From the NCBI GenBank assembly GCA_019419585.1, contig DXZQ01000012.1, positions 1 to 64,000 of the forward strand: a DNA stretch of 64,000 nucleotides, given 5' to 3'. The position numbers and the translations under genes were made by a program. Source of the stretch: Collinsella sp. GTDB taxonomy: Bacteria; Actinomycetota; Coriobacteriia; Coriobacteriales; Coriobacteriaceae. The notes below the pieces were generated by a model, which made no database searches, was not told the origin of the DNA, and saw nothing but the letters and a program-made list of their open reading frames with translations. Numbering within the stretch: the first letter of the stretch is position 1; each line of letters opens with the position of its first letter. Shown here piece by piece: positions 1 through 8,480 of this stretch.

Positions 1-47
1 CTTGACTGGCAGTCAAGAGGTCAGGGGTTCGATCCCCCTCGTCTCCA
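1..47 (+). tRNA. tRNA-Ala(GGC), 3' part only (cut by window edge)
   Basis: The sequence begins inside the anticodon arm (CTTGA-CTGGCAG-TCAAG, anticodon GGC) and continues through the T arm to discriminator A47. It is nearly identical to the complete tRNA-Ala at 345-417, differing at one T-stem base. The 5' half lies outside the window, so this is truncation by the window and not a pseudogene. Confidence 0.9.
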
Positions 48-61
48 CCCAAGAATCTGAG

Positions 62-90
62 AGCCTCCGAGTTAGTTCGGAGGCTTTTTT
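62..90 (+). terminator. Rho-independent terminator after first tRNA-Ala
   Basis: A perfect 9-bp stem (AGCCTCCGA, 62-70, with TCGGAGGCT, 77-85) encloses a 6-nt loop and is followed by a T run at 85-90. It ends the upstream tRNA transcript. Confidence 0.9.
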
Positions 91-107
91 CATACACGGT
101 GTTATAA

Positions 108-180
108 GGGCTTGTGGCGCAACGGTTAGCGCAGGGGACTCATAATCCCTGGGTTCTGGGTTCGAATCCCGGCAGGCCCA
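108..180 (+). tRNA. tRNA with CAT anticodon (Ile2 or elongator Met)
   Basis: A 73-nt cloverleaf. The acceptor stem GGGCTTG (108-114) pairs with CAGGCCC (173-179) and the discriminator is A180. The anticodon loop CTCATAA gives anticodon CAT. The T arm is GGGTTCGAATCCC-like. A CAT anticodon is read either as elongator Met or, when C34 is converted to lysidine by TilS, as Ile2 (AUA codons). The GACTCATAATC anticodon arm resembles Ile2 tRNAs, but sequence alone does not settle identity. CC follows the discriminator; a full CCA is not encoded. Confidence 0.88.
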
Positions 181-193
181 CCATTGAATCTGC

Positions 194-220
194 AGGTCGT
201 GCCTAGTGCGCGACCTTTCT
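194..220 (+). terminator. Terminator after the CAT-anticodon tRNA
   Basis: The stem AGGTCGTGC (194-202) pairs with GCGCGACCT (208-216) with one G-T pair, a CTAGT loop, and a short T-rich tail. Its layout closely resembles the terminator after tRNA-Pro at 17740-17769. Confidence 0.75.
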
Positions 221-301
221 ATATGTATGGGGCGGACTAGAGACTTGTAGGATCTGCTCATTGAGATGCTCATTGAGATTTCTCATAACGAAAAAAAGTT
301 C

Positions 302-331
302 TTGCAATGCTTCTCGATGCATGGTTATAAT
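302..331 (+). promoter_or_regulatory. Promoter of tRNA-Ala
   Basis: A -35 TTGCAA (302-307) and a perfect -10 TATAAT (326-331) are separated by 18 bp. The predicted start is about 7 nt upstream of the tRNA at 345. The tRNA-Pro promoter at 17582-17611 has the same architecture. Confidence 0.8.
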
Positions 332-344
332 CTTTTTGTTGCTT

Positions 345-417
345 GGGGGCGTAGCTCAGCTGGGAGAGCGCTTGACTGGCAGTCAAGAGGTCAGGGGTTC
401 GATTCCCCTCGTCTCCA
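345..417 (+). tRNA. tRNA-Ala(GGC)
   Basis: A complete 73-nt tRNA. The acceptor stem GGGGGCG (345-351) pairs with CGTCTCC (410-416) and A417 is the discriminator. The loop CTGGCAG gives anticodon GGC. The third acceptor pair is G347:T414, the G3:U70 wobble that alanyl-tRNA synthetase recognises, which confirms the identity independently of the anticodon. CC, not CCA, follows. A near-identical copy lies at the left window edge. Confidence 0.95.
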
Positions 418-432
418 CCCGAGCATTGAATG

Positions 433-461
433 AGGCTCCAACGCAAGTTGGGGCCTTTTTT
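433..461 (+). terminator. Terminator after tRNA-Ala
   Basis: A 10-bp stem AGGCTCCAAC (433-442) with GTTGGGGCCT (447-456), including one G-T pair, a GCAA loop and a T run to 461. It separates the tRNA from the ABC-F gene at 493 and argues against a coding start upstream of 493. Confidence 0.9.
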
Positions 462-492
462 CATATTGGCACACAAGGTCAAAGGCGGCACC

Positions 493-2526
493 ATGATCCT
501 CCAGGTCGACAAGATCGAAAAAAGCTTCGGCGCACGCGTCCTCTTTAGCGGCGCGTCCTTCCAGATCAACCCCGGCGAGCGCTTCGCGCTCGTGGGCCCC
601 AACGGCGCCGGCAAAACCACTATGCTCAAAATCATCATGGGCATCGACAGTCCCGACTCCGGCCAGGTCCAGTACGCAAAGGACTGCCAGGTGGGCTACC
701 TAGAGCAGGAAACTAATCTGGAACAAAAGGACACCACTATCCTCGCCGAGGTCATGGCCGCCGCCAAGGAAATCCGCCGCATGGGCGAGCGCGCTAACGA
801 GCTGCAGGCCCAAATCACCGAGCTCTCCGAGCAGGGCAAGGACGTCGACGCACTCCTTAACGAGTACGGCCAGGTCCAGGACCGCTTTGAGCACCTGGGC
901 GGCTACGAGCTCGAGAGCAACGCCCGCAAAATCCTTTCCGGCCTGGGCTTTAAGGTCACCGACTTTGAGCGCCCATGCTCCGAGTTCTCGGGCGGCTGGC
1001 AGATGCGCATCGCGCTCGCCAAGCTCTTCCTGCGCCACCCCGACCTGCTGCTGCTGGACGAGCCCACCAACCACCTGGATCTCGAAAGTGTCCAGTGGCT
1101 GCGCGGCTTTATCGCCAACTACGACGGCGCCGTCCTCATCGTCAGCCACGACCGCGCCTTCATGGACGCCTGCGTCGACCACGTCGCCGCACTCGAAAAC
1201 CGTCGCGTGACCACTTACACCGGCAATTACAGCAGCTACCTCAAGCAGCGCGAGGACAACCTGGAGCAGATGCGCGCCAAGCGCGCCGCCCAGGAGCGCG
1301 ACATTGCCCATATGCAGGTCTTCGTTGACAAGTTCCGCTACAAGCCCACCAAGGCTGCCCAGGCTCAGGAGCGCATCCGCAAGATCGAGCAGATCAAAAA
1401 GGAGCTTGTCATCCTGCCCGAGGGCCACAAGCACATCGACTTTAAGTTCCCCGACCCGCCGCGCTCCGGCGATATGGTCGTGGGCCTGGAGGGCGTCTCC
1501 AAGTCCTACGGCAACAAACACATCTACAGCGATATCGACCTCAAGCTCTACCGCGGCGAGCACGTGGCGCTCGTCGGCCCCAACGGCGCCGGCAAGTCCA
1601 CGCTCATGAAGATCATCGCCGGACTGGAGCCGCCCACCACCGGCACCCGCGACCTGGGCACCAACGTGGGCGTGGCCTATTACGCCCAGCACGCGCTCGA
1701 GGGCATGACCGAGTCCAACACCGTCCTGCAAGAGATCGACACCGTCACGCCCAAGTGGACCGTGCCGCAGCAGCGCAGCCTACTGGGCGCCTTCCTGTTT
1801 AGCGACAACGATTCCATCGAGAAACAGGTTCGCGTCCTCTCCGGCGGCGAAAAAGCGCGTCTGGCCCTGGCCAAGATGCTCGTGGCCCCCGAGGCGCTCC
1901 TGTGCCTGGACGAGCCCACCAACCACTTAGACATCGATTCGGTGGACATGCTCGAGAACGCCCTGCAAAATTTCCCCGGCACCATCGTGCTGATCAGCCA
2001 CGACGAGCACCTGGTGCGCGCCGTGGCCAACCGCGTCATCGACATCCGCGACGGACAAGTCACGGTCTACGACGGCGACTACGACTACTACCTCTACAAG
2101 CGCGAGGACCTCGCAGCCCGTGCCGCCGCCGAGACGGCAGGGGAGAGTGCGCCGGCCACGGCCAAGTCCACCAAAGCCAGCGCCGCCCAGGCCGACACCC
2201 CCGCAGCTGCCCCCAAACCCGCCGAGGGCAAAAAGACCAAGGAGCAAAAGCGCGCCGAGGCCCAAGCCCGCGCAGCGCTCAATAAAAAGCTCAAGGGCGT
2301 GCGTAACCAGCTCAAGAAGATCGAGACGGAGCTCGACAAAAAGCGTGCTCGCTATGACGAGCTTATGGAATTGATGGCGAGCGAAGAGCTTTATGCCGAT
2401 CAAGACAAGTTCAACGCCGCGCTGGGGGAATATAACGGCCTTAAGCAAAAGCTGCCCAAGCTCGAGGACGAATGGCTGGAGCTTTCCACCCAGATCGAAG
2501 AGGAGACCGCGCGTGAACTCTCGTAA
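493..2526 (+). CDS. ABC-F family ATPase (ribosome-associated, EttA/Uup/YdiF-like)
   Basis: A 677-aa protein with two ABC cassettes and no membrane segments, the ABC-F hallmark. Cassette 1 has Walker A GPNGAGKT (residues 35-42), signature SGGWQ and Walker B followed by DEPTNHLD. Cassette 2 repeats these with GPNGAGKS, LSGGEKARLALAK and DEPTNHLD. The inter-cassette linker is charged and helical. The C-terminal ~120 residues are an Ala/Lys-rich spacer and a coiled coil like those of Uup/YdiF-type members. ABC-F proteins act at the ribosomal E site to relieve stalled or drug-bound ribosomes. The ATG at 493 follows AAAGGCGG; a longer frame would start inside the tRNA terminator. The exact subfamily, and whether it confers antibiotic protection, cannot be told here. 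Confidence 0.9.
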   Translation: MILQVDKIEKSFGARVLFSGASFQINPGERFALVGPNGAGKTTMLKIIMGIDSPDSGQVQYAKDCQVGYLEQETNLEQKDTTILAEVMAAAKEIRRMGERANELQAQITELSEQGKDVDALLNEYGQVQDRFEHLGGYELESNARKILSGLGFKVTDFERPCSEFSGGWQMRIALAKLFLRHPDLLLLDEPTNHLDLESVQWLRGFIANYDGAVLIVSHDRAFMDACVDHVAALENRRVTTYTGNYSSYLKQREDNLEQMRAKRAAQERDIAHMQVFVDKFRYKPTKAAQAQERIRKIEQIKKELVILPEGHKHIDFKFPDPPRSGDMVVGLEGVSKSYGNKHIYSDIDLKLYRGEHVALVGPNGAGKSTLMKIIAGLEPPTTGTRDLGTNVGVAYYAQHALEGMTESNTVLQEIDTVTPKWTVPQQRSLLGAFLFSDNDSIEKQVRVLSGGEKARLALAKMLVAPEALLCLDEPTNHLDIDSVDMLENALQNFPGTIVLISHDEHLVRAVANRVIDIRDGQVTVYDGDYDYYLYKREDLAARAAAETAGESAPATAKSTKASAAQADTPAAAPKPAEGKKTKEQKRAEAQARAALNKKLKGVRNQLKKIETELDKKRARYDELMELMASEELYADQDKFNAALGEYNGLKQKLPKLEDEWLELSTQIEEETARELS

Positions 2527-2809
2527 GGCCGCTGCCGTGGCGATGAGCATCATCGCCATCGCCTGTCGCATCTGCGGCATTTTTATGAGCGCGATGACCG
2601 TGCTGCTGTGCTTTAGCGGTCTCACCGCCAAGCTGCAGATCGTAGGCTTTGTCGTTGAGCTTTCGCGCGCACTGCCGAGCGCCATCGCCGGCTATGGCGT
2701 CATCACGTCGCCCTTTGGCGGCGTGTTCCGCCTGGATTACGCCATCGTCGCCGTGATCCTGTTTGTGATCGACTACCTGCTCACGCGCGCCTCGCGTCGC
2801 GTCCGCTAG
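2513..2809 (+). CDS. Small membrane protein of unknown function
   Basis: A 98-aa protein starting at a GTG that overlaps the end of the ABC-F gene by 14 nt, preceded by the ribosome site GAGGAGA. Two hydrophobic segments are visible: roughly residues 8-30 (AMSIIAIACRICGIFMSAMT region) and 70-90 (YAIVAVILFVIDYLL). The C-terminus is basic (RASRRVR), suggesting a cytoplasmic end. The next gene starts 10 nt downstream, so it sits in a likely operon between the ABC-F gene and a membrane protease. I recognise no family. Confidence 0.6.
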   Translation: MNSRKAAAVAMSIIAIACRICGIFMSAMTVLLCFSGLTAKLQIVGFVVELSRALPSAIAGYGVITSPFGGVFRLDYAIVAVILFVIDYLLTRASRRVR

Positions 2810-2818
2810 GGGAGCGCC

Positions 2819-3502
2819 ATGTCCAGCAGCTACCTCATGAACCTGCTCGCCAGCGCCGTTGCCGTCATCGTGGGCATCGTGATCCACGAGAGCGCACACG
2901 CCGCCGCGGCCTGGGCGCTCGGCGACAAGACGGCCCGTTCGCGCGGCCGCGTGTCGCTCAACCCGCTTAACCATATCGACCCGTTTGGCACCATCATCCT
3001 GCCGCTGCTCATGCTCGCGGCCGGCGGCCCGGTGTTCGCCTTCGCCAAGCCCGTGCCCGTCTACCTTAACAACCTCAAGCACCCCAAGCGTGACGAGGTC
3101 CTGGTGAGCGCAGCCGGCCCCGCATCGAACATCGCGCTCGCGTGCCTCGCTGCCGCCCTCATGCACGCGGCATATGGCAGCCTCTATACCGGCATGTCCT
3201 TTGCCATGGCGTCACAGATCATGAACTTCGGCGCCACGTTTATCGTGGTCAACCTGTCACTCGCGTTCTTCAACCTCATCCCGATCCCGCCGCTCGATGG
3301 CTCGTCGATCATCGTGCCGTTCCTCAAAGGCAAGGCGCTCGCCAACTACTACCGCCTGCAGCAATACGCTATGCCCATCCTCATCCTGGTGCTGTACCTG
3401 CTGCCTATGTGGACCGGCATCGATGTAATCGGCCGCTATTTCGACGTTACCGTGTATCCGCTTGCTGAGCAGCTGCTCAACTTCGCAATCGCCGGCATCT
3501 AA
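2819..3502 (+). CDS. Site-2-protease-like M50 family zinc metallopeptidase
   Basis: A 227-aa membrane protein. An HExxH-type zinc motif (HESAH) lies in the first transmembrane segment around residues 22-28. A later NLIPIPPLDGS segment matches the conserved NPxPxxDG element of M50 peptidases, whose Asp is the third zinc ligand. About five hydrophobic segments are present. Compact proteins of this YwhC type are membrane-embedded proteases with mostly unknown substrates. The start ATG follows GGGGAGCGCC. It lies between the small membrane protein and scpA. Confidence 0.88.
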   Translation: MSSSYLMNLLASAVAVIVGIVIHESAHAAAAWALGDKTARSRGRVSLNPLNHIDPFGTIILPLLMLAAGGPVFAFAKPVPVYLNNLKHPKRDEVLVSAAGPASNIALACLAAALMHAAYGSLYTGMSFAMASQIMNFGATFIVVNLSLAFFNLIPIPPLDGSSIIVPFLKGKALANYYRLQQYAMPILILVLYLLPMWTGIDVIGRYFDVTVYPLAEQLLNFAIAGI

Positions 3503-3586
3503 GGTAAACTTACAGGTCGACCGCGCAAAACGGTCGCAACATGCACCCAAACCGCGCCGCGAAGGCGCCGTCAAAGGAGGTCGAAG

Positions 3587-4399
3587 ATGTCGTATCGCGT
3601 GTCGACGCAGGTCTACAGCGGGCCGTTCGACCTGTTGCTGCAGCTGGTAACCCGCCAAAAAGTAGATATCGGCGCCATCTCCATTAGCGAGGTGGCCGAG
3701 CAGTACCTTGCCGAGGCCGAGCGCATCGAGGCGCTGGACCTGGACGTGGCGAGCGACTTTTTGCTGGTCGCGGCAACCCTTTTGGACATCAAGGCCGCCT
3801 CTCTGGTGCCGCAGAAGGCCCCGCGCAAAGCCGATGACGACGATGACGAGTTCGACGAAGACCTCGAGGAGCTCAGCACGCTCGACGGCGATGCCCTACG
3901 CGAGGTCCTGATCCAGCGCCTGATCGCCTACAAGCAGTTTAAAGGCGCGGCTGCGGCCCTCGGTGCCCGCATGCAGGCCGAAAGCCGCATGCACCCGCGT
4001 GTGGCCGGCCCCGACCCCGAGTTCCTGGGGCTCATGCCCGACTACCTGGCCGGCATCACCCTGCGCGGTCTGGCCGTCATCTGTGCCGACCTGGACGGCA
4101 AGCGACAGACCTTCTTGCTGGAGGCCGAGCACGTGGCACCGCATCGCGTGCCGCTCGACCTGACCGTGGCCTCAGTCGACCGCTTTACCATGACGCACCA
4201 AACCTGCACCTTCCGCGAGCTGTTGGACGGCGACGCCACCACCGAGCAGCTCGTCGTTACCTTCCTAGCAATGCTCGAGCTAGCCAAGCGCGGCTCGCTC
4301 ACGCTGAGCCAGGACGAGATCTTCGGAACCATCTGCATCAACCGAGTCGAGGGCGCCGAGGCATACGTGCCCGGCGAGGGCCCCGATCTCACCGAATAG
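3587..4399 (+). CDS. scpA: Segregation and condensation protein A
   Basis: A 270-aa kleisin subunit of the SMC-ScpAB condensin that compacts and segregates the chromosome. The N-terminus has the typical pattern YSGPFDLLLQLV, followed by ...AEQYLAEAERIEALDLDVASDFLLVAATLLDIKA split over the SMC-binding helices. An acidic DDDDDEFDEDLEE linker occurs around residue 85, and a C-terminal winged helix binds the other SMC head. AAAGGAGG precedes the ATG. scpB starts 12 nt downstream, so the two are co-expressed. A small CGACCG/CGGTCG hairpin (3518-3536) precedes the ribosome site. Confidence 0.95.
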   Translation: MSYRVSTQVYSGPFDLLLQLVTRQKVDIGAISISEVAEQYLAEAERIEALDLDVASDFLLVAATLLDIKAASLVPQKAPRKADDDDDEFDEDLEELSTLDGDALREVLIQRLIAYKQFKGAAAALGARMQAESRMHPRVAGPDPEFLGLMPDYLAGITLRGLAVICADLDGKRQTFLLEAEHVAPHRVPLDLTVASVDRFTMTHQTCTFRELLDGDATTEQLVVTFLAMLELAKRGSLTLSQDEIFGTICINRVEGAEAYVPGEGPDLTE

Positions 4400-4410
4400 G
4401 AGCCGCAACC

Positions 4411-5139
4411 ATGTCAACCCTTTCCACGCTGGAGGCAAACAGCCTCAAAGGCGCCCTCGAGGCGCTGCTGCTGGTGTCGAGCGACCCGGTGAGTGCGCCC
4501 GCGCTGGCAGATGCGCTGGATATCGCCCCCGGCGAGTGCGCATCGCTGCTCGCCGAGCTCAAGGTTGAGTACGAGGAGGCCAACCGCGGCTTTCAGCTGC
4601 GTGAGGTCGCCGGCGGTTGGCGCCTGTTTACGCACCCCGCCTACCACGACGTGGTCGAGGCCTATGTGTTGAGCTGGGACACGCAAAAGCTGTCGCAGGC
4701 CGCGCTCGAAACACTGGCCGTCATCGCATACCACCAGCCCGTGACGCGCGAGGTGGTCAAGGGCATCCGCGGCGTCAATTCCGACGGCGTCATCGCGTCG
4801 CTCGTGGACAAGGGCCTGGTGCGCGAGCTCGGCCGCGATCCCCAGCGCGGTCAGGCCATCATCTACGGCACGACCAACGCCTTCTTGGAAAAGTTCGGTC
4901 TGCGCTCCACCCGCGACCTACCCGACCTGGAACAGTTTGCCCCCGACGAGCAATCGCGTCAGTTTATCCGCGAGCGCCTGAGCGGCCGCAGCATTCAGTC
5001 CACGCTCGAGGAGCAGGCCGAGGACCTGGACGAAGAGCGCGAACTGCTCGATACCGATGTTGAAGATGTTGAGGCAGTCGAGGACTTGGAAACCCTGGTC
5101 GTCGACGAGACCTCGGAGGATTTGCATGACGAGGACTAA
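4411..5139 (+). CDS. scpB: Segregation and condensation protein B
   Basis: A 242-aa partner of ScpA with tandem winged-helix domains. The conserved core LETLAVIAYHQPVTR and the IRGVNSDGVI and LVRELGRDP elements are all present in the right order. The last ~50 residues form a strongly acidic tail (DLDEERELLDTDVEDVEAVE pattern), longer than in many ScpB proteins. It follows scpA in the usual order, and the downstream pseudouridine synthase overlaps its 3' end, as in many Gram-positive genomes. Confidence 0.95.
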   Translation: MSTLSTLEANSLKGALEALLLVSSDPVSAPALADALDIAPGECASLLAELKVEYEEANRGFQLREVAGGWRLFTHPAYHDVVEAYVLSWDTQKLSQAALETLAVIAYHQPVTREVVKGIRGVNSDGVIASLVDKGLVRELGRDPQRGQAIIYGTTNAFLEKFGLRSTRDLPDLEQFAPDEQSRQFIRERLSGRSIQSTLEEQAEDLDEERELLDTDVEDVEAVEDLETLVVDETSEDLHDED

Positions 5140-6091
5140 CGAAGTAGGGGAGACGCGCGCCATGGGCAACGCAGTACCCGCAACCGACGCACAGCCCGTC
5201 TATCCGCACACCATGCGCCTGCAGCGCTTTTTGGCGCGCGCGGGCGTGGCGAGCCGCCGTGGCTCGGAGGACCTAATGACCGCCGGCCGCGTGACCGTCA
5301 ACGGCGAGGTCGCGACCGAGCTGGGCACCAAGGTCGATGTCGACCACGATCACATCGAGGTCGACGGCATGCCCGTCAAGCTCAACCAGGGCGCCGTGTA
5401 CTTGATGCTCTACAAGCCGACCGGCTACCTCACCACCATGAGTGATCCGCAGGAGCGCCCTTGCGTGGCCGACCTGGTCCCCCGCGACCGCTATCCGGGA
5501 CTTTTCCCGGTGGGCCGCCTGGACCGCGACACCACAGGCCTTTTGCTCTTTACCACCGACGGCGACCTGTCGCAGGACCTGCTGCACCCCAGCAAGCATG
5601 TCTTTAAGACCTACCAGGCACTCGTGGACGGCCACCTGACCGATCGCGACTTGGAACCGCTCCGCCGTGGCATCGAGCTCGACGACGGCCTGTGCCAGCC
5701 GGCGATCTGCCGCGTCATCAACGCACGCGAGGCAGAGGCTGTGGCACCGCAAGGCGTCAAGCCCGGTACCACCGCCGTGGAGGTCATCATCCGCGAGGGT
5801 CGCAAGAATCAGGTTAAGCGCATGCTGAGCAAGATTCACCACCCGGTAATCCGTCTGCATCGCTGCAACTTTGCGGGCTTGGAGCTCGAGGGCGTGGCCA
5901 AGGGCTCGTGGCGCGAGCTCACCGACCGCGAGGTGCAGATCCTTAAAGCGGGCGGCATCCCGCCCAAGCAGGCGAGCGCCAAGCGCAACGGCGGCAAGCA
6001 CCAAGACACGCCCGCCAGCCGCACGCGTCACCACGGCAGCCACGGCTCCGCACCCAAGCGCAACACCTACCGCGAGCGCTACACAGGCTAG
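5126..6091 (+). CDS. rluB: RluB/RsuA-family rRNA pseudouridine synthase
   Basis: A 321-aa enzyme. An N-terminal S4 RNA-binding domain (MRLQRFLARAGVASRR) precedes a catalytic domain with the GRLDRDTTGLLLFT motif, whose first Asp is the catalytic nucleophile. It isomerises uridine in rRNA; the scpAB context fits the RluB-type 23S rRNA enzyme. The C-terminal ~45 residues are a Gly/Lys/Arg/His-rich extension. Start ATG 5126 has GGAGGA 5 nt upstream and overlaps scpB by 14 nt. An alternative ATG at 5161, also with a purine-rich site (AGGGGAG), is possible. Confidence 0.92.
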   Translation: MTRTNEVGETRAMGNAVPATDAQPVYPHTMRLQRFLARAGVASRRGSEDLMTAGRVTVNGEVATELGTKVDVDHDHIEVDGMPVKLNQGAVYLMLYKPTGYLTTMSDPQERPCVADLVPRDRYPGLFPVGRLDRDTTGLLLFTTDGDLSQDLLHPSKHVFKTYQALVDGHLTDRDLEPLRRGIELDDGLCQPAICRVINAREAEAVAPQGVKPGTTAVEVIIREGRKNQVKRMLSKIHHPVIRLHRCNFAGLELEGVAKGSWRELTDREVQILKAGGIPPKQASAKRNGGKHQDTPASRTRHHGSHGSAPKRNTYRERYTG

Positions 6092-6157
6092 GCAACCCGC
6101 CGCGCCCCAGCGCCCGCGAACCATACAAGCATGTCAACCATCGAAAGGAAGCATTGC

Positions 6158-6844
6158 ATGATCGTCGCCATCGACGGCCCCGCCGGTTCCGGCAAATCCA
6201 CCATCGCCAAGGAGATCGCCCGCCAGTTAGGCTTTAACAAGCTCGACACGGGCGCCATGTATCGCGCCGTCACCTTCGCCGCGCTCGACCGCGGCATCGA
6301 TCTGGACGACGAGACGGCCATCGACGCCCTCGCCGAGCAGATCGAGATTCGCTTTACCAACGGCACCGGCGAGGACACGCGCCTGACCATTGACGGCCAG
6401 GACGCTTCGGCCGCCATCCGCACCCCGCAGGTCGACGCCAACGTGTCCAAGGTCTCGGCCTATCCGGGCGTGCGCGCCGCCATGCTCATCCACCAGCGCC
6501 GCGCCGCCGAGGACCGCGATATCGTCGCCGAGGGTCGCGACATCGGAACCGTCGTGTTCCCCAACGCTCAGGTAAAAATCTTCCTGACTGCCGACCCGCG
6601 TGAGCGCGCCCGCCGCCGCGTGTTGCAGCGCCACCAGAACGATGCGCAGCCGCTCACCACGCCACAGCTCGAGGCCGAGGTCGACGAGACCCTCGACGCC
6701 CTTAAGCAGCGCGACAAGCTCGACAGCAGCCGCGAGGTCGCCCCGCTCGTGCCCGCCGAGGACGCCGTGCACGTCGACTCCACCGCCCACACCATCGACG
6801 AGGTCGTCTCGATAATCGAGGACCTCATCAACCAAAGGAGGTAG
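6158..6844 (+). CDS. cmk: (d)CMP kinase
   Basis: A 228-aa nucleoside monophosphate kinase that phosphorylates CMP and dCMP. The P-loop GPAGSGKST lies at residues 7-15, with the LDTGAMYRA substrate motif and VAEGRDIGTVVFP typical of Cmk. The start ATG has GAAAGGA upstream and directly precedes the conserved IVAIDGPAGSG. It forms a tight unit with the acyltransferase 3 nt downstream and with ispH, a grouping seen in Clostridia and Actinobacteria. Confidence 0.96.
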   Translation: MIVAIDGPAGSGKSTIAKEIARQLGFNKLDTGAMYRAVTFAALDRGIDLDDETAIDALAEQIEIRFTNGTGEDTRLTIDGQDASAAIRTPQVDANVSKVSAYPGVRAAMLIHQRRAAEDRDIVAEGRDIGTVVFPNAQVKIFLTADPRERARRRVLQRHQNDAQPLTTPQLEAEVDETLDALKQRDKLDSSREVAPLVPAEDAVHVDSTAHTIDEVVSIIEDLINQRR

Positions 6845-6847
6845 CCC

Positions 6848-7576
6848 ATGCGCCTGTTTAAGCAGACGCCCGAGGATTATTACAACGCTCCTTATGCAGA
6901 GTTCCCAGCGCTCATCCGCGGCACCGTCGTCGTAGTCATGGCCATCCTTTGGGCCTTCTCCAAGCTCATGTGGCGCTGGAAGGTCGAGGACGCTGACCTG
7001 CTGTTTGAGCGCCAGGACGGCCGCGGCAGCGTGGTCATCTGCAACCACACCTCGATGGCTGAGCTCTTGGCCGTGGAGACGGCGCTGTTCTTTGGCGGCC
7101 GCCGCATTCGCCCCATCTTTAAGTCCGAGTTCGCCAAGAGCAAGATCGTACGCTGGGCCTTTAGCCGCGTGGGCGGCATTCCCGTGGAGCGCGGCACCGC
7201 CGACATGAAGTGCCTGCGCGCCGCCCAGCATGCGCTGCAGCGCGGCGAGGACGTCCTGATCTTCCCCGAGGGCACGCGCATCCGCTCGCGCGAGATCAAG
7301 CCCGAGGTCCACGGCGGTTTTGCGCTCATCGCCCAGATGGGCAAGGCGCCCGTCAACCCGCTCGCCATCTGCGGCTGGTCCGACATTACGCCTAAGGGAA
7401 AAAAGCTCATGCGTCCCAAGAAATGCTGGATTCGTGCCGGCAAGGCCGTCTCGCTTTCGGACGCACCGGCTGGGCTTAAGCGCACGGAGCGCCTGGCCTG
7501 GTTTGAGTCCGAGGCCATGAACCGCGTCTACGCCATGCGTGATGACCTGTGCGCTGAGCATCCGGGCAGGTTCTAG
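6848..7576 (+). CDS. plsC: 1-acyl-glycerol-3-phosphate acyltransferase (PlsC family)
   Basis: A 242-aa membrane-associated acyltransferase for phosphatidic acid synthesis. An N-terminal hydrophobic segment (about 24-42) precedes the acyltransferase fold. Visible motifs are NHTSMAE (His67), GGIPVERG, and FPEGTRIRS around residues 138-146. The usual catalytic NHx4D motif reads NHx4E here, with Glu72 replacing Asp. An AAGGAGG site overlaps the end of cmk. With plsY and gpsA nearby, the region covers much of phospholipid precursor synthesis. Confidence 0.9.
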   Translation: MRLFKQTPEDYYNAPYAEFPALIRGTVVVVMAILWAFSKLMWRWKVEDADLLFERQDGRGSVVICNHTSMAELLAVETALFFGGRRIRPIFKSEFAKSKIVRWAFSRVGGIPVERGTADMKCLRAAQHALQRGEDVLIFPEGTRIRSREIKPEVHGGFALIAQMGKAPVNPLAICGWSDITPKGKKLMRPKKCWIRAGKAVSLSDAPAGLKRTERLAWFESEAMNRVYAMRDDLCAEHPGRF

Positions 7577-7578
7577 CC

Positions 7579-8478
7579 ATGAGCGAGAACGTGACGAACA
7601 CAGCCGCGACTGCGTCCGACCAGGACGGCGCGCCTACCATCGAGATCGCCGCCCACGCCGGCACTTGCTACGGCGTACAGCGTGCGCTCGATATGGCATT
7701 GGCGGCCGCCCCGCAGGCGGAGGAGAACGCTCGGGTTCACACCCTGGGTCCGCTCATCCATAACCCCATCGTGGTGCGCGAGCTTGCCGAGGCAGGCGTC
7801 GGTCTGGCAGAGACCCTAGACGATGCCGCATCGGGCACCGTGATCATCCGCGCCCACGGCGTGGTGCCGCAGGTGATCGATGCTGCCCGCAAGCGCGGCC
7901 TTACCGTGGTCGACGCCACCTGCCCCTACGTGAAGAAGGTCCATGTGGCAGCCGAGCGCCTGGTGCGCGAAGGCTACCGCGTGGTAGTCGTGGGCGAGCC
8001 GGGCCACCCCGAAGTCGAGGGTATTCTGGGCCACGCCGGCAATGATGCTCAGGTCGTGAGCTGTGCCGCCGACGCCAACGCCTTGTCGCTCAAGGGCAAG
8101 GTGGGCCTCGTCGTGCAGACCACCCAGACCGCGCAGAATCTCGCCGAGGTCGTGGCAGCTATCACCCCGCGCGTGCAGGAGCTGCGTGTGATCAACACCA
8201 TCTGCGCCGCCACGAGTGAGCGTCAACAGGCAGCAGCCACACTTGCCAACCGCTGCGACTGTATGGTCGTCGTGGGCGGTAAGAACTCGGGCAACACCCG
8301 CCGCCTGGCGCAAATTTGCGCAGACGCCTGCGAGCGTACGTATCACATCGAGGAAGCTTCCGAGCTCCAGGCCGCGTGGTTTACCGACGCTCACCACATC
8401 GGCATCACCGCCGGAGCATCCACCCCGCAAGAACACATCGAACGCGCCGTCGAGCGCATCAAGGAGCTTTGCCGCTAA
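7579..8478 (+). CDS. ispH: 4-hydroxy-3-methylbut-2-enyl diphosphate reductase
   Basis: A 299-aa enzyme for the last step of the non-mevalonate isoprenoid pathway, converting HMBPP to IPP and DMAPP with a 4Fe-4S cluster. The three cluster cysteines are Cys30 (AGTCYGV), Cys115 (DATCPYV) and Cys209 (NTICAAT). Conserved TLGPLIHN and RAHGV motifs are present, as is SGNTRRLA for substrate binding. A ~20-residue polar N-terminal extension precedes the domain. It starts 3 nt after plsC, so co-translation is likely. Confidence 0.96.
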   Translation: MSENVTNTAATASDQDGAPTIEIAAHAGTCYGVQRALDMALAAAPQAEENARVHTLGPLIHNPIVVRELAEAGVGLAETLDDAASGTVIIRAHGVVPQVIDAARKRGLTVVDATCPYVKKVHVAAERLVREGYRVVVVGEPGHPEVEGILGHAGNDAQVVSCAADANALSLKGKVGLVVQTTQTAQNLAEVVAAITPRVQELRVINTICAATSERQQAAATLANRCDCMVVVGGKNSGNTRRLAQICADACERTYHIEEASELQAAWFTDAHHIGITAGASTPQEHIERAVERIKELCR

Positions 8479-8480
8479 CC

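Noticed and set aside
1..47. tRNA pseudogene or tmRNA 3' end
   Set aside because: It matches the 3' part of the intact tRNA-Ala nearly base for base, including the anticodon, and simply begins at the window edge.
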